From positions 1 to 57,994 of the forward strand of contig NZ_HG726030.1 in NCBI RefSeq assembly GCF_000499785.1: a DNA stretch of 57,994 nt, in the 5' to 3' direction. Each line of letters begins with the position of its first letter. Within the stretch, counting starts at the first letter, position 1. The DNA comes from Bacteroides neonati. Lineage in GTDB: Bacteria > Bacteroidota > Bacteroidia > Bacteroidales > Bacteroidaceae. Both the position numbers and the translations under genes were made by a program. The notes beneath the pieces are model-generated. The model was not told where the DNA came from. It was given only the letters and a program-made list of their open reading frames with translations, and did not search any database. This document shows positions 6,441 through 16,157 of the stretch, piece after piece.

Positions 6441-8846
6441 ATGGACTATTTCTCACAAATTCGACAGAGCCACCGCATCCGGCGCCCGCTTTCCATACTC
6501 AACGTATTCGGGTTATCGGTCTGCATCGGAGCATCGCTGCTCATCTTTCTATATGTGTGGTCGGAACTGAGCTACGACTCGTTTCACAACGGGGCACGCG
6601 TGTATCGTGCCGAAAGCCGGCTGTATGAGGGCGACGTATTGACCGATAATTGGGCAACCACGACTTACGGACACGCCCCGGTCATGAAGCGGGAGATTCC
6701 CGGTATCGAAACCTATGTGCGGATAACCGCCCAAGACCGCGAACAGGTGGTCGGCTACTTCGAAAGGCAGTTTACCGAAGAGGCCTACTGCTACACCGAG
6801 CCGGCTTTCTTCGAGGTGTTTAACTTCCCGCTTGTCCGGGGCGAAACGTCTGGGCAGTTGGTCCGCCCCCATACGGTGGTTGTCTCTGAGAGTGCCGCCC
6901 ACCGCTACTTCGGCAACAGCGAGCCGTTGGGCAAGATACTCACTTTTCGCACCGCCACCTCGCAGCAGACGTTCGAGGTGACAGGCGTCATGGCCGATAT
7001 GCCTGCGAACTCGCATCTGCGCTACGACTTTCTGCTCTCCTACTCGTCTATTCCTGCCAGGAGTCAGGACATCTGGTACATTCACGGTGTTTATACCTAT
7101 CTTCGGCTGACTCCCGGAAAATCGCCCGCCGACATTGAAGCCGGCTTCGGCCGCCTGTCCGACAAATACAAGACAGAGGCGCTTAAACATAAAACGTGGG
7201 CGGTGGAGCTGATTCCATTAACGGATATCCACCTGACTCCTCAGAAAGCCTATGAGAAAGAGGCAAAGGGAAGCCGTACCGCCATCGTCATTCTGCTGGT
7301 CATGGGCGTTGTCCTGTTGGTCATCGGATGGGCAAACGCACTGAATCTGACTATCGCTCGCTTTTTGGAGCGTGGCAAAGAGTTCGGGCTACGCAAAGTA
7401 TTTGGTGCTTCCCGGCGGCAAATCATCACCCAAGGCTTGCTCGAATCAGGCATCACCCATCTGCTGGCAGGGATTATTGCTTTGGGTTGGCTGGAGCTTT
7501 TGCTTCCCCTGATTCAGCGCTGGGCAAACAGTCACTTCGGGGCGGCACTGGTTGTACACGCTCCCTTTTGGCTGCTGTTCCTTATCATTCTTATAACCGG
7601 CACACTGTTTACCGGACTTTACCCGTCGCTCCTGATGCTGAAGATTCGTCCGTCGGAGATCATGCGTGGCACACTGCTTCACGGCAAACGCGGCAACCGG
7701 ATGCGGAAGTTGCTGATCGTGGTTCAGTTCATCGCCTCGTTCGTGCTGGTGACGGGCACGATCACCGTCATCGCCCAGATACGCTATATGCGCGATGAAA
7801 GCGCCCAGCCGATGATGCACCGGATGCTCATCGTGAAACATCCTTCGTTTACCCCCAAGATGGAGCTCCGCATGGAGAGCTTCAAGAAACGGCTGCAACA
7901 AGAACCCGACATCGAGTCGGTCGCCCTGTCGGGTGCTGTACCGGGGGTCGAAGTAGCCAATTACTTCACCAATCGCCCGTTCGGCAGCGACCCGTCGCAA
8001 GTCAAGCTGATTCAGATGTTCGCGGTAGACTGTAACTATCTCTCTACATACGCACAAGAACTGGTCTGCGGACGCGGATTCTCGGAGACATACGGAGATG
8101 AGTCAAACAAAGTCGTACTCAACGAAGAGGCCGCCCGTCTTTTAGGCTACCCCTCGGCGCACGAAGCCGTAGGCAAACAATTGAAGATGGAGATATTGGC
8201 CGAACCGCTCGAGATAATCGGCATTGCCAAAAACTACCACCAACAGTCGATGGCTGTGGCTTACAAACCGATCTTGTTCTTCCTGAAAGAGAAGATACCG
8301 TTCATTACCACTCCCTATCTCTCGATATTGTTCAAAGACAATCCCAAGCAACAACAGGTAGAGGCGGTAGAGGAACTCTATCGGCAGTATTTCCCCGATT
8401 CGCTGTTTCAGCATTTCTTTCTCAACGAGCTGACCGACCAGCTATATAAGCAAGACCGGAACTTCGGGTGGATCTTTGCGGGTGCTTCGCTGCTGGCTAT
8501 CTTTGTGGCTTGTCTCGGGCTCTGGGTGGTGGCACTCTTTTCGGCCCTCTCGCGTCTGCGTGAGATTGGCATCCGCAAAATACTGGGAGCCGGCAAGGTG
8601 ACCCTTTTCTGGGTGCTGACACGGGAGCTGTTGCTGCTCACACTCGTGGCATCGGCTATCGGCGTGCCGCTGTCGGCCTTCTTGCTGGCCTGCTGGCTCG
8701 AAACGTATGCCTTCCACATCACCCCCTCTTGGTGGATGTACTTGCTCACGTTCGGGATACTGACATTCATAGCCACCTTCACCCTGCTGCAACAGGTTTG
8801 GCGCACCATCCGCCTCAAACCGATGCGCATTTTAAAAAGCGAATAG
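6441..8846 (+). CDS. ABC transporter permease, double FtsX/MacB type (first copy)
   Basis: 801 residues with two MacB-like halves. Each half has a membrane helix, a large periplasmic domain and an FtsX-type three-helix core; GLRKVFGASRRQ (about 310) and GIRKILGAGKV (about 715) are the conserved coupling segments. It begins 4 bases after the adaptor gene. A second, clearly paralogous permease follows after the single ATPase gene, so the pump is probably a heterodimer of two permeases. MacB-type machines act by mechanotransmission, moving substrate from the periplasm out through TolC. Substrate unknown. Confidence 0.9.
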   Translation: MDYFSQIRQSHRIRRPLSILNVFGLSVCIGASLLIFLYVWSELSYDSFHNGARVYRAESRLYEGDVLTDNWATTTYGHAPVMKREIPGIETYVRITAQDREQVVGYFERQFTEEAYCYTEPAFFEVFNFPLVRGETSGQLVRPHTVVVSESAAHRYFGNSEPLGKILTFRTATSQQTFEVTGVMADMPANSHLRYDFLLSYSSIPARSQDIWYIHGVYTYLRLTPGKSPADIEAGFGRLSDKYKTEALKHKTWAVELIPLTDIHLTPQKAYEKEAKGSRTAIVILLVMGVVLLVIGWANALNLTIARFLERGKEFGLRKVFGASRRQIITQGLLESGITHLLAGIIALGWLELLLPLIQRWANSHFGAALVVHAPFWLLFLIILITGTLFTGLYPSLLMLKIRPSEIMRGTLLHGKRGNRMRKLLIVVQFIASFVLVTGTITVIAQIRYMRDESAQPMMHRMLIVKHPSFTPKMELRMESFKKRLQQEPDIESVALSGAVPGVEVANYFTNRPFGSDPSQVKLIQMFAVDCNYLSTYAQELVCGRGFSETYGDESNKVVLNEEAARLLGYPSAHEAVGKQLKMEILAEPLEIIGIAKNYHQQSMAVAYKPILFFLKEKIPFITTPYLSILFKDNPKQQQVEAVEELYRQYFPDSLFQHFFLNELTDQLYKQDRNFGWIFAGASLLAIFVACLGLWVVALFSALSRLREIGIRKILGAGKVTLFWVLTRELLLLTLVASAIGVPLSAFLLACWLETYAFHITPSWWMYLLTFGILTFIATFTLLQQVWRTIRLKPMRILKSE

Positions 8847-8871
8847 TAACAAACCATCAAACCAACAAATC

Positions 8872-9579
8872 ATGATTAAGACAGAAAAACTCTCGATGCT
8901 CTTCACAACCACCGAAGTACAAACCAAGGCACTCAACGAAGTGAGCTTACAGGTAGAACAAGGCGAATTCGTAGCCATCATGGGGCCGTCGGGGTGCGGC
9001 AAGTCGACCTTGCTCAATATTCTGGGCACGCTCGATTCGCCCACTTCCGGGTCTTACTTTTTCGAAGGCAAGCGGGTAGACAAGATGAGCGAAAACCAAC
9101 TGACGGCACTCCGTAAAGGAAATCTGGGTTTCATCTTCCAGAGTTTTAACCTGATCGACGAGCTGTCGGTCTACGAAAACGTAGAACTCCCGCTGGTATA
9201 TCTGGGCATGAAAGCATCCGAACGGAAGGCGAACGTGCAAAGAGTGCTCGAAAAGGTGAATCTGCTGCACCGCGCCAACCACTTCCCCCAACAACTTTCG
9301 GGCGGGCAGCAACAGCGGGTAGCCATTGCCCGCGCCGTAGTAACCAATAGCAAACTGCTGCTTGCCGATGAGCCGACGGGCAATCTCGACTCCGTCAACG
9401 GTATCGAAGTGATGGAGCTGCTTGCCGAGCTGAACCGGCAGGGCACTACGATTATTATCGTCACCCACTCGCAGCGAGATGCCGCCTATGCACACCGGGT
9501 GATCCGGTTGCTCGACGGTCGAATTGTGTCCGAGAATATCAACCGTCGACTCGAACCCTCTAAAAACGATGCTGTATGA
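8872..9579 (+). CDS. ABC transporter ATP-binding protein (LolD/MacB type)
   Basis: 235 residues. Walker A GPSGCGKS, Q-loop region FIFQSFNLIDELSV, signature LSGGQQQRVAIARA, Walker B LLADEPTGNLD and switch histidine in VTHSQRD are all intact. It belongs to the subfamily that powers LolCDE, FtsE and MacB. It is the only ATPase in the operon and probably serves both flanking permeases. Its TGA stop overlaps the ATG of the second permease by 4 bases. Confidence 0.95.
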   Translation: MIKTEKLSMLFTTTEVQTKALNEVSLQVEQGEFVAIMGPSGCGKSTLLNILGTLDSPTSGSYFFEGKRVDKMSENQLTALRKGNLGFIFQSFNLIDELSVYENVELPLVYLGMKASERKANVQRVLEKVNLLHRANHFPQQLSGGQQQRVAIARAVVTNSKLLLADEPTGNLDSVNGIEVMELLAELNRQGTTIIIVTHSQRDAAYAHRVIRLLDGRIVSENINRRLEPSKNDAV

Positions 9580-11999
9580 TCATAGGAAATTATTGGCGCA
9601 GCGCCTATCGGAACCTGATGAAGCAAAAAAGGTTTAGTTTTATCAACCTCGCCGGACTAGCAATCGGCATGGCATCGGCGCTGCTCATTCTGACGTATGT
9701 AAGCTTTGAGTTCAGTTTTGACAAGATGCACAACCGGCACGACCGTATATTCCGTGTGCAAAGTACTTTTCACGAAGGAGAAGAGCTGACCGATTACTGG
9801 GCAACGAGCTCCTTTGGCTACGGATCGGCGATGAAAGAGAATTTGGCAGGCATCGAAGACTACACCCGCATCGGTTCGATCATACAACCGGAGCAGATTG
9901 TAAAATACGGCGAACTGACGCTGAGGGAGAATCAGGTAGCCTATGCCGACCCGGGAATCTTCCGCTTATTCGACTTCGCCCTGCGGAAGGGCGACCGCAA
10001 AACCTGCCTCGCCATGCCCCGGCAGGTAGTCATCACCGAACGCATCGCACAAAAATACTTCAAAGACGAGGAGCCGCTGGGCAAAATACTCGTTTTCAAC
10101 AGCCATATAGGAAAGGTGGAGTGCGAAGTAACGGGAGTAATGGAAGAGATGCCATCGAATTCGCATATACGGTACAACTTCTTACTCTCCTATACCTCTC
10201 TGCCGGTTCATGTACAAGAGTATTGGTACAAACACGAAGCCTATACGTATGTGTTGCTCGACTCTCCGGAACGTAAGAGAGAGATCGAGCAGGCTTTCCC
10301 CCAGATGGCAGAGAAGTATAAAACGGACGAAGCTTTAAAGAACAAAACATGGGGTGTGTCACTCATCCCTTTAGCAGACATTCACCTGACCCCGCAGCTT
10401 GGCTATGAGGCCGAAACCAAAGGAAATCGGTCGGCCATGATCGCCTTGCTCTTTGCCGCCATCGCTATTTTAGCCATTGCTTGGATTAACTACATCAACC
10501 TGACGGTAGGGCGTTCGATGGAGCGAGCCAAAGAAGTAGGTGTGCGCAGGGTGATAGGTGCTTTTCGTAAGCAACTGATAGCACAGTTTCTGTTCGAAGC
10601 GTTGGTGATGAACCTGATTGCTTTGGCACTGGCCATAGGCATTATCGAAATCATTCTTCCCTACTTCAATCAGTTGGTAGGGCGCAGCGTTAGTTTCTCG
10701 GTATGGCTGACCAACGATTGGTGGATGGCGTTGGTAGCCGCCTTCGTTGCAGGCATCTTTCTGTCGGGCTACTATCCGGCACTGGCACTGCTTAACCGCA
10801 AGCCGATTACGCTACTAAAAGGAAAATTCCTTAACAGCACATCGGGCAAGCGCACCCGAAAAGTATTAGTGGTGATGCAATACACCGCATCTATGGTCTT
10901 GCTTTGCGGTACACTGATCGTATTCGCACAACTCAACTTCATGCGCAGCCAATCGCTGGGGGTAAAGATCGGACAAACCCTTGTCATCAAATTCCCCGGA
11001 CAGACGGAAGAGATGAACACCAAGCTGGAAGCCTTGAAGAAATCCATTGCCCGGCTACCGCTCGTACACAAAGTAACCTTCTCGGGGGCAGTGCCGGGCG
11101 AAGAGGTAGCCACCTTCCTGTCAAACCGTCGCACTAACGACGCCTTGAAACAAAACCGCCTGTACGAAATGCTCTCGTGCGACCCAGACTATATCGATGC
11201 CTACGGATTGACGATAGTGGCCGGACGAGGATTTTCCGAAGAGTTCGGCGACGACAAAGACAAACTGGTTATCAATGAAACCTCTGCAAGAAACCTCGGT
11301 TTTGTCTCTAACGACGAAGCCATTGGCGAACGAATCAACGTAGAGTGTACCGATGCTCCCATGCAGATTATCGGAGTGGTGAAAGATTACCATCAGCAGG
11401 CACTGAGTAAAAACTACACCCCGATTATGTTGATTCATAAAGACAAGATAGATTGGTTGCCGCAACGCTACATCTCCGTCGTGATGGCTTCGGGCGATCC
11501 GAAGGAGCTGGTTGCTCAGGTGGAGGAGTTGTGGAAACGCTACTTCTCGGATTCGAGCTACGATTACTTCTTCCTTGACCAGTACTTTAACCATCAGTAC
11601 AGACAGGACGAGGTATTCGGTTGGATGATCGGCTCCTTCACCGGTTTGGCTATCTTCATTTCGTGCATGGGGCTGTGGGTGTTGGTCATGTTCGCTTGCA
11701 GCACACGCACCAAAGAGATGGGCATCCGTAAAGTATTGGGTGCTTCGCGTTGGAACCTGTTCTATCAGTTAGGGAAAGATTTCTTCCAACTGATTTTGAT
11801 AGCGGTCGTCGTTGCGCTACCCATAGCGTGGTTCAGTATGCAAAACTGGCTTAGTCACTATGCTTTCCGCACGGAAATGAAAGCCACATTTTTCATCTGG
11901 CCTGTATTGTTGCTGTTCTTCATTTCGTTCATCACGGTTGCCTGTCAGGCGATGACGATTATCATCAGCAAACCGGCACGTTCGCTTCAGTACGAATGA
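9576..11999 (+). CDS. ABC transporter permease, double FtsX/MacB type (second copy)
   Basis: 807 residues, paralogous to the permease at 6441-8846 along its whole length: shared N-terminal pattern, DYWATSSFGYG against DNWATTTYGHA, and coupling segments GVRRVIGAFRK and GIRKVLGASRW. The ATG overlaps the ATPase stop codon. No clear terminator follows; the operon ends about 70 bases before the metF -7 box. Divergence of the two copies suggests different roles in a heterodimer rather than a recent duplication. Confidence 0.9.
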   Translation: MIIGNYWRSAYRNLMKQKRFSFINLAGLAIGMASALLILTYVSFEFSFDKMHNRHDRIFRVQSTFHEGEELTDYWATSSFGYGSAMKENLAGIEDYTRIGSIIQPEQIVKYGELTLRENQVAYADPGIFRLFDFALRKGDRKTCLAMPRQVVITERIAQKYFKDEEPLGKILVFNSHIGKVECEVTGVMEEMPSNSHIRYNFLLSYTSLPVHVQEYWYKHEAYTYVLLDSPERKREIEQAFPQMAEKYKTDEALKNKTWGVSLIPLADIHLTPQLGYEAETKGNRSAMIALLFAAIAILAIAWINYINLTVGRSMERAKEVGVRRVIGAFRKQLIAQFLFEALVMNLIALALAIGIIEIILPYFNQLVGRSVSFSVWLTNDWWMALVAAFVAGIFLSGYYPALALLNRKPITLLKGKFLNSTSGKRTRKVLVVMQYTASMVLLCGTLIVFAQLNFMRSQSLGVKIGQTLVIKFPGQTEEMNTKLEALKKSIARLPLVHKVTFSGAVPGEEVATFLSNRRTNDALKQNRLYEMLSCDPDYIDAYGLTIVAGRGFSEEFGDDKDKLVINETSARNLGFVSNDEAIGERINVECTDAPMQIIGVVKDYHQQALSKNYTPIMLIHKDKIDWLPQRYISVVMASGDPKELVAQVEELWKRYFSDSSYDYFFLDQYFNHQYRQDEVFGWMIGSFTGLAIFISCMGLWVLVMFACSTRTKEMGIRKVLGASRWNLFYQLGKDFFQLILIAVVVALPIAWFSMQNWLSHYAFRTEMKATFFIWPVLLLFFISFITVACQAMTIIISKPARSLQYE

Positions 12000-12071
12000 C
12001 CCGTTGAGAGCAAGAAAGGATATGCTATGTAGTTTATCTACTTAAAAACAAGAATTATCAACCTTTTTTTG

Positions 12072-12079
12072 TATTTTTG
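12072..12079 (+). promoter_or_regulatory. Putative metF promoter (-7 box)
   Basis: TATTTTTG matches the Bacteroides -7 consensus TAnnTTTG. No clear TTTG is found at the -33 position. Transcription would begin near 12086, which argues against the earliest possible translation starts for metF and favours ATG 12132. Confidence 0.45.
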
Positions 12080-12131
12080 CCTCATTATGCACGTCGGCTA
12101 TCCCACAAGCCGGATAATAACCAACGAACGA

Positions 12132-13085
12132 ATGAGAGTAATTGATTTAATACATAGCAACGAGAAAACCGCTTTTTCTTTCGAGATACTCCCCCCCTTA
12201 AAGGGAACGGGAATCGAGAAGTTATATGAAAGCATAGATATACTACGCGAATTTGACCCGAAATACATCAATATCACCACACACCAGAGTGAGTATGTAT
12301 ACAAGGATTTAGGCAACGGGTTGTTTCAACGTAACCGCTTGCGCCGCCGCCCGGGTACGGTGGCGGTAGCTGCAGCTATTCAAAACAAATACAACATCAC
12401 CGTGGTGCCCCACCTGCTGTGCAGCGGATTTAGCCGTGAGGATACGGAATATGTATTGCTCGATCTTCAGTTTTTGGGCATCACCGACCTGCTCGTGCTG
12501 CGTGGCGATAAAGCCAAGCACGAATCGGTATTTACGCCCGAGAAAGGTGGATACAGCCACGCGGTCGAACTACAAGGACAGATCAACAACTTCAATAACG
12601 GTATCTTTGTCGATGGTTCCGAAATGAAAGTAACCAATACCCCTTTCTCGTACGGCGTAGCCTGCTATCCCGAGAAGCACGAAGAGGCTCCCAATATGGA
12701 ACTGGATCTATACTGGCTTAAGAAGAAAGTAGAGGCGGGTGCCGAATATGCCGTCACACAGCTGTTCTATGACAACAGAAAGTATTTCGACTTTGTGGAT
12801 CGTGCCCGAAAGGCAGGTATTACGATACCGATTATCCCGGGCATCAAACCCTTTAAGAAAGTATCGCAACTAAGCATGATCCCTAAGACGTTCAAAGTCG
12901 ATTTGCCCGAAGAGCTGGCACAGGAAGCAATGAAATGCGCCAATGACGAGGCAGCCTATCGGGTTGGTGTGGAGTGGTCTATCAAACAGTGCCGGGAGCT
13001 CATGGCTCATGGCGTTCCCAGCATTCACTTTTACTCTATCGGAGCGGTAGACAGTATTAGCGAAGTAGCAAAAGCGATTTATTAA
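12132..13085 (+). CDS. metF: Methylenetetrahydrofolate reductase
   Basis: 317 residues from ATG 12132. Reduces 5,10-methylene-THF to 5-methyl-THF with an FAD cofactor, supplying the methyl group for methionine. The FSFEILPPLKGTGIEKLYES N-terminus, the INITTHQSEY segment, HLLCSGFSRED, LRGDKAKH and the TQLFYDNRKYFDFVDR stretch are characteristic. The open frame extends to 12069, but the conserved protein begins at MRVIDLIHS and the -7 box lies upstream of that. One base separates its stop from the next gene, so the two are co-transcribed. Confidence 0.95.
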   Translation: MRVIDLIHSNEKTAFSFEILPPLKGTGIEKLYESIDILREFDPKYINITTHQSEYVYKDLGNGLFQRNRLRRRPGTVAVAAAIQNKYNITVVPHLLCSGFSREDTEYVLLDLQFLGITDLLVLRGDKAKHESVFTPEKGGYSHAVELQGQINNFNNGIFVDGSEMKVTNTPFSYGVACYPEKHEEAPNMELDLYWLKKKVEAGAEYAVTQLFYDNRKYFDFVDRARKAGITIPIIPGIKPFKKVSQLSMIPKTFKVDLPEELAQEAMKCANDEAAYRVGVEWSIKQCRELMAHGVPSIHFYSIGAVDSISEVAKAIY

Positions 13086-13086
13086 T

Positions 13087-14196
13087 ATGTTTTTCAAAGA
13101 CGTCATCGGGCAGGAAGAGATCAAGCAAAGATTGATCCAAGAGGTAAATGAAGGCCGCATCCCTCATGCCCAAATTATCTGCGGACCCGAAGGAACCGGA
13201 AAGTTGCCACTTGCATTGGCTTATGCACGCTACATCAGCTGCACCAACCGCTCGGAGGTAGATGCCTGTGGCGTCTGCCCATCATGCGTCAAGTTCAATA
13301 AACTAGTGCATCCCGATGTACATTTTGTATTTCCCGTAGTAAAATCTGGGCGAAGCGATGACTATATCGTAGAGTGGCGTCGACTTGTATTAAACAACCC
13401 CTACTTCACACTCAATCATTGGTTGAGCGAAATAGCTGCCGAGAATGCACAAGCAGTGATCTATACGAAAGAGAGCGACGAGATCATGAAGAAACTTAGC
13501 TTGAAATCAAGCGAAGGCGGGTATAAAATAACACTCATCTGGCTACCCGAAAAGATGCAGACGGCTTGTGCCAACAAGCTCTTGAAGCTACTCGAAGAGC
13601 CACCCGAGAAAACGCTCTTCTTACTCGTTTCGGAAGCACCCGAAATGCTCCTAACCACCATACTAAGCCGGACACAACGCATTAATGTTCGCAAATTAGA
13701 TAAAGCAAGCATTGCCAACGCACTGCAAACAAAATACGGGGTAGCACCGGCCAACAGCCTATCGATAGCGCATCTGGCCAACGGAAGCTTTGTCAAAGCA
13801 CTCGAAACGATTCATTTGAATGAAGAAAACAAGCTGTTCTTCGATCTCTTCGTTAACCTAATGCGCCTCTCCTACCAACGAAAGATTAAAGAGATGAAGC
13901 TATGGAGCGAACAGGTAGCAGGCATCGGACGCGAGCGACAAAAAAACTTCCTCGCTTACTGCCAGCACATGATACGCGAAAACTTTATCTTTAACCTACA
14001 GGAAAAGGAACTCAACTATTTAACATTAGAGGAGCAACAGTTTGCCACCCGATTTGCACCGTTCATTAACGAATGGAATGTCATCGGTATCATGGACGAA
14101 CTAAGCGAAGCAGAGCAGCATATTGAACAGAATGTTAACGCAAAGATGGTCTTTTTTGACTTCTCACTCAAAATGATCGTACTGCTCAAACGCTAA
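13087..14196 (+). CDS. holB: DNA polymerase III delta-prime subunit (clamp loader)
   Basis: 369 residues. AAA+ clamp-loader fold: FFKDVIGQEEIKQRLIQEV, a P-loop-like GPEGTGKLPLA, four cysteines of a zinc module (C..ACGVCPSC, about residues 56-71), LLKLLEEPPEKTLFLLVSE and an SRTQ segment in the place of the usual SRC sensor motif. It loads the sliding clamp as part of the replicative holoenzyme. The 1-base gap to metF suggests translational coupling, a neighbourhood without an obvious metabolic link. Confidence 0.88.
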   Translation: MFFKDVIGQEEIKQRLIQEVNEGRIPHAQIICGPEGTGKLPLALAYARYISCTNRSEVDACGVCPSCVKFNKLVHPDVHFVFPVVKSGRSDDYIVEWRRLVLNNPYFTLNHWLSEIAAENAQAVIYTKESDEIMKKLSLKSSEGGYKITLIWLPEKMQTACANKLLKLLEEPPEKTLFLLVSEAPEMLLTTILSRTQRINVRKLDKASIANALQTKYGVAPANSLSIAHLANGSFVKALETIHLNEENKLFFDLFVNLMRLSYQRKIKEMKLWSEQVAGIGRERQKNFLAYCQHMIRENFIFNLQEKELNYLTLEEQQFATRFAPFINEWNVIGIMDELSEAEQHIEQNVNAKMVFFDFSLKMIVLLKR

Positions 14197-14233
14197 GCAA
14201 ACTAAAGAGGAAATACACTAATATATAAAAAAG

Positions 14234-15709
14234 ATGGACTTTAAACTGCATAATGGGAGTGGCAAACTTTGCTGCAAAGGTTGCTCCCGACAAGATAAAA
14301 AGCTGAATACTTATGACTGGCTGGCCGATATCCCCGGCAATGCCGAAGAGAGCGAGATGGTAGAGGTTCAATTCAAGAATACGCGCAAAGGATTTTACCG
14401 TAACAGCAATAAGATAAAGCTGGAAAAGGGGGATGTGATTGCCGTAGAGGCAACTCCCGGACACGATATTGGCGTAGTTACGCTAACCGGTCGGTTGGTT
14501 CCGCTTCAAATGAAGAAAGCCAATGTAAAACCGGATACGGAAATCAAACGCATCTACCGAAAGGCCAAACCGGTAGACATGGAAAAGTACGACGAAGCGA
14601 AAGCCAAAGAACATACTACCATGATTCGTGCAAGACAAATTGCAACGGACTTGGGGCTGAATATGAAGATAGGCGACGTGGAGTATCAAGGGGATGGTAA
14701 TAAGGCTATCTTCTATTACATCGCCGATGAGCGAGTGGATTTTCGTCAACTCATCAAAGTATTGGCTGACGCTTTCCGCGTACGCATCGAAATGAAGCAA
14801 ATCGGAGCCCGACAAGAAGCCGGACGCATCGGCGGTATTGGTCCGTGTGGCCGAGAGTTGTGCTGTGCCACCTGGATGACAAGCTTTGTTTCGGTCTCGA
14901 CCAGTGCCGCACGCTTTCAAGATATTTCGCTTAATCCACAAAAGCTGGCAGGGCAATGTGCCAAATTGAAGTGTTGCCTGAACTACGAAGTAGATTGCTA
15001 TGTAGAAGCTCAGAAGCGTCTGCCGTCACGAGAGATTGAATTGGAAACGAAAGATGGCTTCTTCTACTTCTTCAAAGCGGATATTCTGACGAATCAGATC
15101 TCTTATTCGACCGACAGGAATTTCCCAGCCAATCTGGTAACCATCAGTGGCCGAAGAGCTTTTGAAATTATCGCAATGAACAAAAAAGGATTGAAGCCCG
15201 ACAGTCTTCTTGAAGAGGAACAAAAGCCTGAGCCTAAAAAGCCGACTGACTTACTCGAACAAGAGAGCCTGACACGCTTTGACCGGGATCGCCGTCGCAA
15301 AGAGGGTGGAAACCGCGAAGGCACCGACAATGGAGGCAACCGGAACCGGAAGAAAAGAAAAGGCAACAGCAACCGTCCGCCGTTAGAAGCTGGCACAGAG
15401 AGTGACAAAGCTCAAAACGCTGAAAGGACTAATAAGACAGAACGTCCAAACAACAGAGAGAGAAACCGTAATACCGAAAGACCTCGTGGCGAAAGGCCTG
15501 CTGCCAATAATGAAAGGACCGAAAGGGGCAATCGCCCGCCGAGGCCCGAAAACCGACAGGCACAGCAGACAGAAGGTAACAACAATGGCGCCTCACAACA
15601 GCGACCTCGAAACGATAGACCTCGAAACAACCGTGGACAACAGCCACGAAACAATGGGAACAACAGACCGGAAAAGAAAAAAAACGATGAAGCCTCTGCT
15701 CAAGAATAG
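14234..15709 (+). CDS. ricT: PSP1-domain protein of the RicT/YaaT family
   Basis: 491 residues. An N-terminal Cys cluster (CCKGCSR) is followed by the PSP1 domain with RIGGIGPCGRELCCATWM (about 200-217) and AKLKCCLNYEVDCY. These cysteines match the RicT family, whose Bacillus member binds iron-sulphur clusters within the Ric complex and affects RNA processing. From about residue 345 the protein becomes a low-complexity tail rich in Arg, Asn, Pro and Gln, probably disordered and RNA-binding. The RNA role in this organism is inferred. The end overlaps gldH by 23 bases. Confidence 0.85.
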   Translation: MDFKLHNGSGKLCCKGCSRQDKKLNTYDWLADIPGNAEESEMVEVQFKNTRKGFYRNSNKIKLEKGDVIAVEATPGHDIGVVTLTGRLVPLQMKKANVKPDTEIKRIYRKAKPVDMEKYDEAKAKEHTTMIRARQIATDLGLNMKIGDVEYQGDGNKAIFYYIADERVDFRQLIKVLADAFRVRIEMKQIGARQEAGRIGGIGPCGRELCCATWMTSFVSVSTSAARFQDISLNPQKLAGQCAKLKCCLNYEVDCYVEAQKRLPSREIELETKDGFFYFFKADILTNQISYSTDRNFPANLVTISGRRAFEIIAMNKKGLKPDSLLEEEQKPEPKKPTDLLEQESLTRFDRDRRRKEGGNREGTDNGGNRNRKKRKGNSNRPPLEAGTESDKAQNAERTNKTERPNNRERNRNTERPRGERPAANNERTERGNRPPRPENRQAQQTEGNNNGASQQRPRNDRPRNNRGQQPRNNGNNRPEKKKNDEASAQE

Positions 15710-16157
15710 CGGTATGCTACTGCTTGCCTCATGTCTGGCAGTTGCATGCATGAAACAGACGGTGTATCATTCTTATCAACCCATCCCTAACGAGGGGTGG
15801 AATAAGAGTGATACACTCATTTTTCAAATACCTATTACCGATTCATTACCCGCCACCTTACAATTAGCGGCTGAAGTACGTAATAGTACAATGTATCCAT
15901 ATCAAAACTTATTCGTAATCGTTTCTCATAACCTACAAGACAGCCTCACTTTTCAAACCGATACACTCGAGTTCGTTTTGGCCGATCAGGAAGGCAACTG
16001 GAAGGGAAGTGGATGGGGCAGCCTACTCCAATCTACACTTCCTTTAGGTAAAGTAAAGGTAAAAGGAGCAGGTAATTATATACTGAAAATGAGCCATGGG
16101 ATGAAAGATGAGACATTGGAAGGCATACGCGATGCCGGCTTATCATTGACCCGTTAA
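15687..16157 (+). CDS. gldH: Gliding-motility-type lipoprotein GldH
   Basis: 156 residues. Lipoprotein signal with lipobox LAVAC (Cys about residue 21), then VYHSYQPIPNEGWNKSDTLI and a beta-rich domain ending near GIRDAGLSL, typical of GldH. In Flavobacterium GldH is needed for gliding; it persists in non-motile Bacteroidales, where its job is less clear. I chose ATG 15687, which overlaps the ricT reading frame by 23 bases in another frame, because it starts a proper signal peptide. The ricT-gldH pairing suggests joint expression. Confidence 0.85.
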   Translation: MKPLLKNSGMLLLASCLAVACMKQTVYHSYQPIPNEGWNKSDTLIFQIPITDSLPATLQLAAEVRNSTMYPYQNLFVIVSHNLQDSLTFQTDTLEFVLADQEGNWKGSGWGSLLQSTLPLGKVKVKGAGNYILKMSHGMKDETLEGIRDAGLSLTR

